Below, in pieces: positions 44,593 through 53,765 of a stretch of DNA of 64,000 bases. The DNA is from Cecembia rubra (GTDB lineage Bacteria; Bacteroidota; Bacteroidia; Cytophagales; Cyclobacteriaceae). The notes under the pieces were generated by a model. That model made no database searches, had not been told where the DNA came from, and saw only the letters and a list, made by a program, of their open reading frames with translations. The position numbers were made by a program, and so were the translations under genes. The stretch lies in the NCBI RefSeq assembly GCF_003014575.1, contig NZ_PYGF01000010.1:17028-81027 (forward strand), in the 5' to 3' direction. Numbering within the stretch: position 1 is the stretch's first letter; each line of letters opens with the position of its first letter.

Positions 44593-47500
44593 ATGAAAAA
44601 AGGACTACTTACCTTAATGCTGTGCCTGCTGAGTATGCTCATCCATGCGCAGGAACAAAACCAATCTCCCATCAGGGGCAAAGTGATCGGTGCATCGGAT
44701 GGATTGCCACTTCCCGGAGCAGTCATCAAGGAAAACAAAGGACAGGCTTCGGCCATTACCGACGAAAATGGAAATTTCTCCATACGTCCACTGAGCAGCA
44801 ACTCCGATGCGCTCATCATTTCCTTTATCGGATTTAAAAGAAAGGAAGTGTCTTTGGAAGACCTAAAGGCAGAGAGTGAAAGCCTGATCAGGCTTTTTGA
44901 GGAGGGGCTTAGCCTTGGGGAAGTGGAGATTTTTTCAACAGGCTACCAGGACATTCCCAAGGAAAGAGCCACGGGCTCATTTGTCCAGGTTGACAATGAA
45001 CTCATCAACCGGAGGGTCAGTACCAATCTGATCGATCGACTCGAGGACGTGACTTCAGGCCTAATATTCAATAGAGGCCCCTCAGCAGTAAATGACCCCA
45101 TAAGTATCAGGGGCAGAAGTACAATATTTGCCGAAACCCAACCGCTCATCATCATTGACAACTTCCCCTATGATGGCCCTTTGGAAAATATCAACCCCAA
45201 CGATGTGGAATCCATCACGGTGCTACGGGATGCAGCGGCAGCATCCATATGGGGAGCAAGATCCGGCAACGGTGTCATTGTCATCAAAACCAAAGCCGGG
45301 GGCTTCAACCAGAAAATGAATGTTACCTTAAACAGTAACACAAATTTCCTTCAAAAACCTGACCTTATGGCCAGTCCCCAGATGTCCATTTCAGATTTTA
45401 TCTCCATAGAGGAAATGCTGTTTGGCAGAGGCTTTTACAATTCACGCTTCAATGATAACGTAAGGTCTGCCCTTTCCCCGGCAGTGGAAACCCTGTATGC
45501 CCACAGGGAAGGTCTGATCTCTACCACTGAAAAAGATCAGCTTATGGCCCGTTATGCCCAAACAGATTCAAGGAGGGAGCTGTTGGACCATTTTTACCGG
45601 ACTGCAGTCAACCAACAGCACAGTCTTGGAATTAACGGAGGATCACAATACCACAGGTACAGTTTCTCTGTAGGCAAGGACATCAACAATGGCCCGCTTA
45701 TCGGCAACAGTGACCAGAGAACTACACTTTCATTTAATAATCAATGGTCACTGATCAATGATAAACTTGAAATAGGTGCTTTGCTGTACTATACACAGGC
45801 CAGCAGATACGGCGATACTGAAATGCCGATCCTTGGGCCCTATGACCGTATTTTTGATGAAAACGGGCTCCCTGCTCAGGTAGCCAGGGACCACAGTATT
45901 AGATTTGCCAACAGCTTTTTGGAGACAGATTTTCTGGATTGGAGATATTTTCCTGCCAGGGAAAAAGGAATACTTTCCAATAGCAGGCAACAGGCTGATA
46001 CCAGGATCAACGCCACCGTGGGATATAAGCTTACTTCCTGGCTGAAGGCTGAACTCCTTTACCAGCACTGGAAAAATACCGCCTCGTCCAGAGATTATGC
46101 ACCACAGGAAAGTTATGGTACCCGCTGGCTGATCAACAGGTACACCCAGGTCGCGAATGACGGTACTCTGTCAAGGCCCATACCCCTTGGTGGAATTCTG
46201 GATACACAGCATTCTCTGGCAACCGGAAACTATGGCAGGTTTCAGTTATCCGCCAATAAAAACATACGGAATATCCATCAGATCCATGCCATTGCAGGAG
46301 CCGAAGTTAAGGATGTACAGACGGTTCTCTCCAGGACCAGGTATTACGGATATGATGACAATTTTGGCATAAGTCTTCCGGTCAACTATGACATGCAGTT
46401 CAGGGTAAATCCCCAGAATGCACTTTTTGTTATTCCCAGAGGGGAGGACAATGACGGCATTGTGGACAGGTTTATTTCCTATTTTGCCAATGCTTCTTAC
46501 ACCTTTGATTCAAGACTGGTTTTTTCGGCAAGTGCCAGAAAAGACGCTTCCAATATTTTCGGGGTCGAAACCAATCAAAGGGCCGTCCCTCTTTGGTCTT
46601 CAGGACTGGCCTGGAATTTAAGTGAGGAAAGGTTTTACAGTTCCAATCTCATTCCGTACTTAAGATTAAGGGCTACCTATGGTTATAACGGAAATGTGGA
46701 CCGGACCCTAAGTGCCTTTACAACCGCCAATTACCTGATTATGGGAAACAATGCAATCAATCCCGGTCAGAGGTTTGCACTGATAAGGAACCCGCCCAAC
46801 AGGAATCTGAGATGGGAAAGAATAAGAACGGTCAACTTAGGACTGGACCTTAGCCTAAAAGACAATATGCTGGATCTGAGTCTGGAGTTTTTTGCCAAAC
46901 AGGGAATGGACCTGATAGGAGAATTCGCAGTAGCACCCTCCACCGGTTTTTCAACTTTCAGAGGAAACTTTGCGGACACCAAATCCACCGGTATAGATAT
47001 CATTTTAAATGCCAGACCTTTAAAATCCAGAAAAGTATGGGATATTAATTTTCTTTTCAGTATGGTCAATGAGGAAGTGGTAGCTTATGACAGGCCTGCA
47101 ACTGTCAACAACATGTTGTTTACCAATATTGCACCTGTTGTGGGGAGACCTTTGTTCTCCATGTTTGGCATGCCCTGGGCAGGACTTGATCCTTCCACTG
47201 GGGATCCTTTGGGAATATTGAACGGTGAACCGAGCAACAATTATCTGGCCATCAGGCAACAGACTACACCCGATGACCTGGTCTATCTCGGCCCTGAAAG
47301 ACCACAGATCTTTGGAGCACTTAGGAATACGGTACATATCGGGAGTTTTTATGTCTCAGCTAATATTTCCTACAGACTGGGATATTTTTTCAGAAAACAG
47401 ACAGTGGATTACTCCCAGTTGCTTAACGGCAGGATATCCCATTCTGATTTTCATGTCAGATGGCAGGAACCGGGAGATGAGGACCGTACAAACGTGCCTT

Positions 47501-47778
47501 CCATACCACAGGTTTCCAATCTTCACAGGCAGTTTTTGCACACTTATTCCGAAGCATTTGTAGAAAGAGGGGACCATATCAGGTTCCAGGACATTAGATT
47601 GGGATATAGGTTGGAAAACAAAAAGTCCCGAAACCTCCCATTCAAATCTGGAGAAATATATGCCTATGCCAACAATCTGGGTATTCTTTGGAAGGCCAGT
47701 AAAAATATGAAAGATCCAGATTTCCAGAATATCCCGCCGATACGAAGCCTTGCATTGGGTTTCAGGCTTGATTTTTAA
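44593..47778 (+). CDS. SusC/RagA-type TonB-dependent outer-membrane transporter
   Basis: Protein of 1061 residues with a signal peptide (LLTLMLCLLSMLIHAQ). A carboxypeptidase-regulatory-like domain follows at about 27-100 (IRGKVIGASDGLPLPGAVIK). The SusC plug contains DPISIRGRSTIF and ITVLRDAAAASIWGARSGNG. A beta-barrel reaches the C-terminal LALGFRLDF strand. It forms the import channel of a SusCD complex with the lipoprotein encoded 100 bp downstream. No extended N-terminal STN signalling domain is present. Glycan genes are absent nearby, so the substrate may be a peptide or other oligomer. Confidence 0.92.
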   Translation: MKKGLLTLMLCLLSMLIHAQEQNQSPIRGKVIGASDGLPLPGAVIKENKGQASAITDENGNFSIRPLSSNSDALIISFIGFKRKEVSLEDLKAESESLIRLFEEGLSLGEVEIFSTGYQDIPKERATGSFVQVDNELINRRVSTNLIDRLEDVTSGLIFNRGPSAVNDPISIRGRSTIFAETQPLIIIDNFPYDGPLENINPNDVESITVLRDAAAASIWGARSGNGVIVIKTKAGGFNQKMNVTLNSNTNFLQKPDLMASPQMSISDFISIEEMLFGRGFYNSRFNDNVRSALSPAVETLYAHREGLISTTEKDQLMARYAQTDSRRELLDHFYRTAVNQQHSLGINGGSQYHRYSFSVGKDINNGPLIGNSDQRTTLSFNNQWSLINDKLEIGALLYYTQASRYGDTEMPILGPYDRIFDENGLPAQVARDHSIRFANSFLETDFLDWRYFPAREKGILSNSRQQADTRINATVGYKLTSWLKAELLYQHWKNTASSRDYAPQESYGTRWLINRYTQVANDGTLSRPIPLGGILDTQHSLATGNYGRFQLSANKNIRNIHQIHAIAGAEVKDVQTVLSRTRYYGYDDNFGISLPVNYDMQFRVNPQNALFVIPRGEDNDGIVDRFISYFANASYTFDSRLVFSASARKDASNIFGVETNQRAVPLWSSGLAWNLSEERFYSSNLIPYLRLRATYGYNGNVDRTLSAFTTANYLIMGNNAINPGQRFALIRNPPNRNLRWERIRTVNLGLDLSLKDNMLDLSLEFFAKQGMDLIGEFAVAPSTGFSTFRGNFADTKSTGIDIILNARPLKSRKVWDINFLFSMVNEEVVAYDRPATVNNMLFTNIAPVVGRPLFSMFGMPWAGLDPSTGDPLGILNGEPSNNYLAIRQQTTPDDLVYLGPERPQIFGALRNTVHIGSFYVSANISYRLGYFFRKQTVDYSQLLNGRISHSDFHVRWQEPGDEDRTNVPSIPQVSNLHRQFLHTYSEAFVERGDHIRFQDIRLGYRLENKKSRNLPFKSGEIYAYANNLGILWKASKNMKDPDFQNIPPIRSLALGFRLDF

Positions 47779-47877
47779 GGGAATAGAAAAAGGTCCAATT
47801 CATAAAATAACCGGTATAACAAGCATGATGTGAATTCCGGAGAAAGAAGAATCAATTGTCAATAAAACAATTAAATC

Positions 47878-49254
47878 ATGAAAAAATATTCAATCAGCAT
47901 ATTACTGCCCCTCTTGGTATTGATGGGCTGTGAAGGATTTCTGGACGAAAGACCTTCCAAAAAAATAATTGTCCCAAGCACCTTGGATGATCTTAGGTCA
48001 ATTCTTGACAATACATCCGATTTTAATAGGGGTATTAATTTTGGTATCATACTATCTGATGATATGGTCTCAACAGATCAGGGGGTACTGGGTTTTGGAA
48101 ATGATTGGGAGAGGGAAGCTTATAAATGGAGTAATGACCTTAATGATGCCAATGGCAATATGAGTGCCTGGAATTTCCCTTATCTTACAATTTTTAGGTG
48201 CAATCTCATCCTCGAAATAGGCAAAAAGCTAAGTCCTGACAATGTAAGACAGATTCAGGAGCTTAATGAAATCATAGGAAGTGCCCATTTCCATAGGGCA
48301 AAATCCTATTATTATCTTTTGGAATTCTATTCCTTACCACTGAGGAATGTTGATCTCCAGAACATTGAAGGGGTACCTGTCAAAACCGATACGGATGTTA
48401 ATGTCCTTGCAGGCAGGTCAGTTGCTTCAGAGGTCTTTGATCTTATCTTTGAAGATCTTGAAAAGGCTGTTTCTTTGCTTCCTGACTGGAATAATAATCC
48501 GATTCGCCCATCCAAAGCATCAACTTATGGACTCCTATCAAAAATAAATCTGGTATTGGGACATTATGAAGAGGCATTGGAAAATGCAGAAATGGCCTTG
48601 AGCTTGAAATCTGATCTAATGGATTATGATGAGATCGCATCCCAGACCGTATTGCCTCTCCCGTTCAACAGGTTTCCTTTTGCGTCCCTGAACAAGGAAA
48701 TAATATATTTCGAAGAGATGGGCACCAATTCCTTTGTAACCTCACCGCTTTCCTTTGTGAGTCCTGATTTGATTTCCAGTTATGCAGAAAATGACCTAAG
48801 AAAAGATTTATATTTCAGTAAATCCTCCACTTCTGAAAATTATCTTTTTCAGGGACACTATACCGGAAATTTCCAACCGTTTTCAGGAATTGCAGTGGAT
48901 GAAATAATGCTTATCAGGTCAGAATGTCTGGCAAGATTGAACCGTCTAGATGAGGCTGCTCATGCCTTGAATACATTACTTGAAAAAAGGTATAGAAAAA
49001 ACACTTTTCAGTCTTTGGCATTTGATAATGCTAATTTGGCCCTTCAGGAAATTCTCAGGCACAGAAGAAAGTCATTGGTCCGAAGAGGGTTTTGCAGGTG
49101 GTCTGATCTGAAAAGGTTTTTGGGAGAAACCTGGTGGAACGGGCCCTTGGGAAGGACTTTTGAAGGCAATGAATTCAGCCCTGGTACTGATCCAGGGGCA
49201 TATCAGCTTATCCTTCCGATAGCTGAAGTACAGGCTAATCCATTCATTGATTAA
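47878..49254 (+). CDS. SusD/RagB-type outer-membrane lipoprotein
   Basis: Protein of 458 residues with a lipoprotein signal (ILLPLLVLMGCEGFLDERP; Cys18). Tetratricopeptide-like helices typical of SusD are visible (HFHRAKSYYYLLEFYSLP, and KASTYGLLSKINLVLGHYEE). The C-terminal RagB part contains VDEIMLIRSECLARLN and the final NPFID. It acts as the substrate-binding lid on the SusC channel at the cell surface. A strong terminator follows 6 bp after the stop. Confidence 0.92.
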   Translation: MKKYSISILLPLLVLMGCEGFLDERPSKKIIVPSTLDDLRSILDNTSDFNRGINFGIILSDDMVSTDQGVLGFGNDWEREAYKWSNDLNDANGNMSAWNFPYLTIFRCNLILEIGKKLSPDNVRQIQELNEIIGSAHFHRAKSYYYLLEFYSLPLRNVDLQNIEGVPVKTDTDVNVLAGRSVASEVFDLIFEDLEKAVSLLPDWNNNPIRPSKASTYGLLSKINLVLGHYEEALENAEMALSLKSDLMDYDEIASQTVLPLPFNRFPFASLNKEIIYFEEMGTNSFVTSPLSFVSPDLISSYAENDLRKDLYFSKSSTSENYLFQGHYTGNFQPFSGIAVDEIMLIRSECLARLNRLDEAAHALNTLLEKRYRKNTFQSLAFDNANLALQEILRHRRKSLVRRGFCRWSDLKRFLGETWWNGPLGRTFEGNEFSPGTDPGAYQLILPIAEVQANPFID

Positions 49255-49260
49255 AGTAAA

Positions 49261-49294
49261 ACAGCCATCAGCAGGACTGATGGCTGTCTTTTTT
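49261..49294 (+). terminator. Rho-independent terminator after the SusD gene
   Basis: ACAGCCATCAG, the loop CAGGA and CTGATGGCTGT form a perfect 11-bp stem followed by CTTTTTT. It ends the thioredoxin-like/SusC/SusD transcript and sits between it and the convergent DUF6520 gene. Confidence 0.93.
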
Positions 49295-49299
49295 AAAAC

Positions 49300-49581
49300 T
49301 CAATTAATCGGTACGAGGTTTGCTCCAGGAACAAACTTGCCATTACTGCTCAAGGGCTGAGTCAATTGAATATCTGCCCATAAACATGTTTCGCTGGTAA
49401 TATCACATTGGTATTCATTTGGACCACTGCCTCTTTGGACATTGGTGACATCATAAATTAAACCCATGTCATCCTGCCCATATTGGGGCTGTAATGGATC
49501 CACCGGCTTGGTAAAAGCAAAAGCAAATACCGCAGCCAATACAAATGCTAATAATGGTAATCTTTTGATTAAAGTATTCAT
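49300..49581 (-). CDS. DUF6520-like small exported protein
   Basis: Protein of 93 residues from the ATG at 49581; a GTG one codon earlier is less likely. It has a signal peptide (LLAFVLAAVFAFAFTKPV). The mature part has a cysteine pair in YQCDITSETCLW, the layout of DUF6520 proteins, which in Bacteroidota are small and usually adjacent to MauE-like and thioredoxin-like genes. Its function is unknown. It is convergent with the SusD gene. Confidence 0.7.
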   Translation of the reverse strand: MNTLIKRLPLLAFVLAAVFAFAFTKPVDPLQPQYGQDDMGLIYDVTNVQRGSGPNEYQCDITSETCLWADIQLTQPLSSNGKFVPGANLVPIN

Positions 49582-49765
49582 CACGCACTTCTTTTTTTAA
49601 CTTTCAAAAAAGACAGCAAAAACGTTTTGGTTGTTACCCTACTCTTTTTAAGGCTTTTCGGAACCGCCTGACCCGGCCATCGGGCACCGCTTGTCTCTCA
49701 CCCCAAGCAATCGAGAGAAATGGCCAGTTTCTTTATTTTCTTCCTGATTATTGTCCAAGTACCCC

Positions 49766-50194
49766 TCAGGATTCCACCTGTTTCCCATATCCAATTCCCA
49801 ATACCGCTACTGCCATACTCAACAAAAACAGGTTCATCACCAGATGGGCGCCCCAGCCCATACTTTCCATAAACCCGGCACAGTTGCAGGGTACCCTCGG
49901 AAAGGCCCCCCACCAGACCAGGCCCACATAAGTGCTAAACACCGTCAGCAACAGGAGAGAACCCATCAGTCCCCACCATCTTGTATTCCCAAGGACCAGA
50001 AGCAGTGCCAAAACCAGTTCTGAAATTGGCACCACATAGCTCAGGATATCCGCCAGGTCGGAAGGAAAGGTCTGATTGTGGAAGGCATTCCAGCTCCTGT
50101 TCCAGTCCAATAGCTTCTCCAATCCGGAATAGGTCCAAATAATCACCAACACAAATACAGCAAGTTGTATAAGTAATTTTCGGATCGGGATCAT
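49766..50194 (-). CDS. MauE/DoxX-type redox-associated membrane protein
   Basis: Protein of 142 residues from the ATG at 50194, which has AGAGGAAGA directly upstream; earlier in-frame ATGs at 50242 and 50227 lack a ribosome site. Four hydrophobic helices are visible (LAVFVLVIIWTYSGLEKLL; ISELVLALLLVLG; MGSLLLLTVFSTYVGLVWW; LVMNLFLLSMAVAVLGIGYG). A VPCNCAG pair between helices matches MauE-like proteins, which help supply or relay electrons in disulfide chemistry. This fits the TlpA-like protein encoded upstream of SusC. Confidence 0.75.
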   Translation of the reverse strand: MIPIRKLLIQLAVFVLVIIWTYSGLEKLLDWNRSWNAFHNQTFPSDLADILSYVVPISELVLALLLVLGNTRWWGLMGSLLLLTVFSTYVGLVWWGAFPRVPCNCAGFMESMGWGAHLVMNLFLLSMAVAVLGIGYGKQVES

Positions 50195-50440
50195 TCTTCC
50201 TCTGATATGAAAAGCGTGATCATTCATTAACAATAGCCTCATTTTCAGATGAATTTAAAAAGTCAGACAGCTAATAATCAAGCATTTGGACAACTAACTT
50301 CGCTTTTGTTCCCAAATGGACCAAAATTGTCGCTAATTCGGTAAATTCTAAGAAATACACTTTTTAATGTTTGGATATTTCTTTTAAGTGTGTCTAAATT
50401 AATAGTAGTCTATTGTTTCACGCATCAAATTTCACATGCT

Positions 50441-51016
50441 ATGGGAAAAATTTTGTCTACAGAATTATTAAAAAATGATTTTGATAAGCTCATAAAATTA
50501 AACCCGGTTGTTTACCGGGAATTAAAGAAATTTGTCAAGGTTAAAAGATACCAAAAAAGTGAAATCATCAAGCCAATTAATCAAATAGATCAATATGCCA
50601 GGTATATCCACTCCGGATACATAGCCAAACTATTCCCTGCGGAAACCGGCAGGGATTACAGGGTAAGGATTTTTTCTAAAGGGACTGTCGCCTGTGACTT
50701 TGAATCATTTTATAAAGAAAAATTGACCGGTTTCTATTTACAGGCCTTGTCCTACGTGTCAGCTTTTGAAATCAAAAAGAATGATGTGGATAAGGTAATT
50801 GAAGTTAGTCATGATTTTTCAAAACTTGCAGCCAAAATCAACAACCTGATTCACATGCAAGCGGAAACATGGAATCATATAAGGGAATTACCCTTAGAAG
50901 AAGGGTACCAGGTATTAAAAAACAATTTCCCCAACGAACTACAGTTCCTATCTAAAAAGGATCTTGCCTTCTTCTTTAATACCAGCATTTACCAAGTCAA
51001 CAAGTCCATTGAATAG
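50441..51016 (+). CDS. Crp/Fnr-like regulator with a shortened DNA-binding end
   Basis: About 191 residues from the ATG at 50441; a GTG at 50390 would add 17. The first 120 residues resemble a cyclic-nucleotide-binding fold (YQKSEIIKPINQID, YIHSGYIAKLF, and a FSKGTVACDFESFY turn). The C-terminal helix-turn-helix (LSKKDLAFFFNTSIYQVNKS) is present, but the protein ends right after the recognition helix without the wing. Probably a one-component regulator, divergent from the MauE-like gene. Its ligand is not predictable. Confidence 0.7.
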   Translation: MGKILSTELLKNDFDKLIKLNPVVYRELKKFVKVKRYQKSEIIKPINQIDQYARYIHSGYIAKLFPAETGRDYRVRIFSKGTVACDFESFYKEKLTGFYLQALSYVSAFEIKKNDVDKVIEVSHDFSKLAAKINNLIHMQAETWNHIRELPLEEGYQVLKNNFPNELQFLSKKDLAFFFNTSIYQVNKSIE

Positions 51017-51432
51017 CCTTATTTGATGTGTTGCAAGTGAGAAATAAAGCCTATTTTTTGACTTAGAATGAGCGACATCAAAAAAATACAATGAATTCTT
51101 GGAATTTAGCGAAAAGTCGGCGAATGGTCGGAGTACGGTCGGAACATACACGGGACATCCTAGGAACACCCCTAGAAAATTTTCAGTTAAAAAGTATTGA
51201 ATTCCTCCAATGGTTCAAGCCTTTGGATTAACGGCTTGATGCTTGCAGTTGAAATGATCCATTTTAAAATTTATAGGAAAACACCCAATGGTTAAACTTT
51301 TGATACTTGACCCCTCCTCCCCTTCAGTCTTGACACTGTCATTCTCAAATATATTTAATAAAATGATTTAAAGTTTTTTATACCGAATTGGGCGATGGAT
51401 ATTTCATTTTAGCCCAGGCTTTTGGAACCTAT
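51017..51432. other. Intergenic region with short TCGG repeats
   Basis: No gene is supported. At 51116-51144 the motif GTCGG recurs three times (AAGTCGGCGAATGGTCGG then AGTACGGTCGG). A short hairpin CCTAGG-AACAC-CCCTAGA lies nearby. 51205-51260 resembles the 'caatggttcaagcctt' sequence seen again at 63795-63830, so a dispersed repeat may be present. Confidence 0.35.
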
Positions 51433-52143
51433 TCATTCAAAAATTCTATGCTTTCCAATCAAGTTTTTAATGTCCTCAATATGTCGCTTTTGAATCCCTT
51501 CATTTTTACCGTTTTCAACCGATTCTTTTAAAATCTTAACAACTTCCCCTTTATCAGTGTAAATGGCAGGTGGATTCTTTTTTTTGATCATTTTTATAAC
51601 TTCCATTATCCTATTCGCCTTTACCAGAAAGGTTCCATTGGGAACATAATCCACATTCTTCAATACACAGTCCCCATAAAACACAACCAAAGAATAAAAA
51701 GGTATATTTTCAAACTGTTTTGATTTTCTTTTAAGATCGTTTATGTGCTGTCTGTTCTGTACAATGGGATTATACAAGCGGTATTTCTGTTTGCCATAAG
51801 CCAATACCTGAGTCCAATGTGATTGGTTCCCTTTACCATAAATCCAACCACTGAGGTGCTTTACTTCTATTACAATAATCCCTACCGTTGTTAGTACTAC
51901 CAGATCTATTTGCGTAAAACTACCATTCTGTTTCGTAACATATAGGTCATGAAATATTGTCTGGGCAGATATTCCTTTTTTTAGTAGCTTCAATACGAGC
52001 TTGCGCTCTGTTTTAGTCCCTCTTTTGGAATTAGTGACAGTTCTGAGTAACCTCCTGTTTCTGAACTTGATAAACAAGACAAAGAAGCAAACCAACAGGA
52101 TTATCGAAAGTATTATCCAAAAAAAAGTGTTCAAATTTGGCAT
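51433..52143 (-). CDS. Membrane-anchored NERD-domain protein
   Basis: Protein of 236 residues. One N-terminal transmembrane segment at about 7-26 (FFWIILSIILLVCFFVLFIK) is followed by a NERD domain (KLVLKLLKKGISAQTIFHDL, then FTQIDLVVLTTVGIIVIEVK). The D..V..E.K pattern matches the PD-(D/E)XK-related nuclease core of the family. The region continues with HWTQVLAYGKQKYRLYNP and a basic C-terminus. Role unknown; NERD proteins are thought to act on nucleic acids. Confidence 0.8.
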   Translation of the reverse strand: MPNLNTFFWIILSIILLVCFFVLFIKFRNRRLLRTVTNSKRGTKTERKLVLKLLKKGISAQTIFHDLYVTKQNGSFTQIDLVVLTTVGIIVIEVKHLSGWIYGKGNQSHWTQVLAYGKQKYRLYNPIVQNRQHINDLKRKSKQFENIPFYSLVVFYGDCVLKNVDYVPNGTFLVKANRIMEVIKMIKKKNPPAIYTDKGEVVKILKESVENGKNEGIQKRHIEDIKNLIGKHRIFE

Positions 52144-52214
52144 TATGTTTCATTTTGAAAATCAAAACTACAATAAAAAATAATCAATTGCAGTTTTGGC
52201 ATAACCTAATGAAT

Positions 52215-52500
52215 CAAGTCTTCACTGTGAAAATACGGATTGAAAATCCGCTTTATCGCTTCACGAAATTGCAAATTTCGAGGAGCACAGAATCAGCCAA
52301 AGGGCTGATTTCTTTATGGGAGGTCCTCCTAGGATATCAAGGGCCCTCGGCCCTGATCATTCACATAATACGAAAAGAATATTAGTGGAGATCCGCAAGT
52401 CTGGGCTAATTTAGTTTTACAAAATGCTTTTGTTCTATTTGCCCATAGGAGATCCTTGGCAAGCATCAAGCCTGAAAAATTTGTGCTCATTGGTGTAATT
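52215..52500. repeat. Dispersed repeat: leader block and second element
   Basis: At 52236-52290 the block CGGATTGAAAATCCG, then CGCTTCACGAAATTGC and CAAATTTCG, is the leader seen before many of the roughly 108-bp elements in this window. 52380-52500 resembles 480-625 near the left edge. No gene is present, and the small plus-strand open frame here is made of repeat sequence. Confidence 0.65.
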
Positions 52501-52521
52501 AGTGGACTTAGAAATTTCCTA

Positions 52522-53082
52522 TTATTCCTTTGAAAGACTAGCTTCCCTTTCTAATTTCATTTCTCTTCCAGCTTTACCAACATTAACCCAAGCATTTATT
52601 CCTAGCACCAAACCAAGAACACCTCCTGCGATTGCTGGTATGGGTTCATCTGTTAAAATAGTTGCTCCAAAACCAACTGCTACAATGCCGATTCCAATCA
52701 GAGCATTATTTGCGGCTTTAACAAGATATTCTTCTGGCAAAACCAACGAATTATATGCCTTCTTTCTTTGAGCTTCTGTACTTAAATCCAGGTCAAAATT
52801 CAAGTTTTCAACTGGGTATCCATCCTGAAATTCTATCAATGCATGCTTGCCGATTAAAATGTAAAGGAATTCACTTTTAGGGTCAAAGTTTTTAAATTCT
52901 GCTTTTTTAATTTCAGAAAATTTAAAATTACCCTCATTAGTAAATATTGCCTCTGAACTTGTTGCCACAATAGAAGTTTCCACTATCCTATCATCCAAGT
53001 GAATAATTACATTCTGAGAATATGTAACTTTAAAAGAAAACATTAACAAAAAAAACAATAAATACTTATGATAATCTTTCAT
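52522..53082 (-). CDS. Exported protein of unknown function
   Basis: Protein of 186 residues from the ATG at 53082, chosen because a clean signal peptide follows (YHKYLLFFLLMFSFKVTYSQ); the longer start at 53118 adds 12 residues before it. The mature N-terminal half is beta-rich (NVIIHLDDRIVETSIVATSS). A hydrophobic glycine-rich segment near the end (ALIGIGIVAVGFGATIL, IPAIAGGVLGLVLGIN) may insert in a membrane. No family recognised. Confidence 0.65.
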   Translation of the reverse strand: MKDYHKYLLFFLLMFSFKVTYSQNVIIHLDDRIVETSIVATSSEAIFTNEGNFKFSEIKKAEFKNFDPKSEFLYILIGKHALIEFQDGYPVENLNFDLDLSTEAQRKKAYNSLVLPEEYLVKAANNALIGIGIVAVGFGATILTDEPIPAIAGGVLGLVLGINAWVNVGKAGREMKLEREASLSKE

Positions 53083-53279
53083 GGCTCCAATTTTAAACTG
53101 ATAAATTAATTTAAACAAAAATATACTATTGAGTCAGGATTTCAAATAAAACTTAGTTTTTCGATACTTTTTGGAATTATAGTTTTTAGGGTTTTTTCCG
53201 TCTAAATCTAATCTTAAATACTTTGCAAGGTTATGGTCTCAAAATCAGTTTTCATTATAGTTCGCCTACCTTCCATGAA

Positions 53280-53585
53280 AAGTCCCGTGGTTAATATCAC
53301 TATTTCGCGGATTGGAAATCCGCGGTATCGCTTCACGAATTTGCAAATTTCGAGAAGCTTTTTATCCGCCAAGGACGCAAGGAAAAGAGGCGCAATGAGG
53401 GCTTTGCAGCCATTATTGGCTGCCATTACGACCTTTTATTTCTCAGCGAAACCTTGGCTCCCATTGCGGTTTTTCCCAAAAGCGAAGCTTTTCTATGTGT
53501 TCTACTGTGGCTATCCCGCATGCGGGACAAGTTGTGGTTTATAATAACAGAAGCTTTTTATCCAACCCTGCTCCCTGGCCCGTCA
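53280..53585. repeat. Composite dispersed repeat with one 107-bp inverted-repeat unit
   Basis: The leader palindromes (GCGGATTGGAAATCCGC and the ATTTGCAAATTTCG region) are followed by the unit at 53366-53472, starting CCGCCAAGGACGCAAGG and ending CCCATTGCGGT. Behind it comes the tail GCTATCCCGCATGCGGGACAAG. The same order recurs at 55.1-57.1, 60.2-61.1 and 63.6 kb. Open frames here are repeat-derived. Confidence 0.8.
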
Positions 53586-53765
53586 CTAAAATGATCCAAA
53601 GGGATCATTTCTTGACGTTCCGTCCTCTTGACTCTTGTTTCTAATCTCACCCCTTAATGAAACCCTTAAAAACCTCAACTCCTTAATGTTTCAATACTTC
53701 CAAAATCTGCCTTTCGCATTCCCACTTCCCCTCCCTCCTTCAACAAAAACCCCTATCTTCGCATC

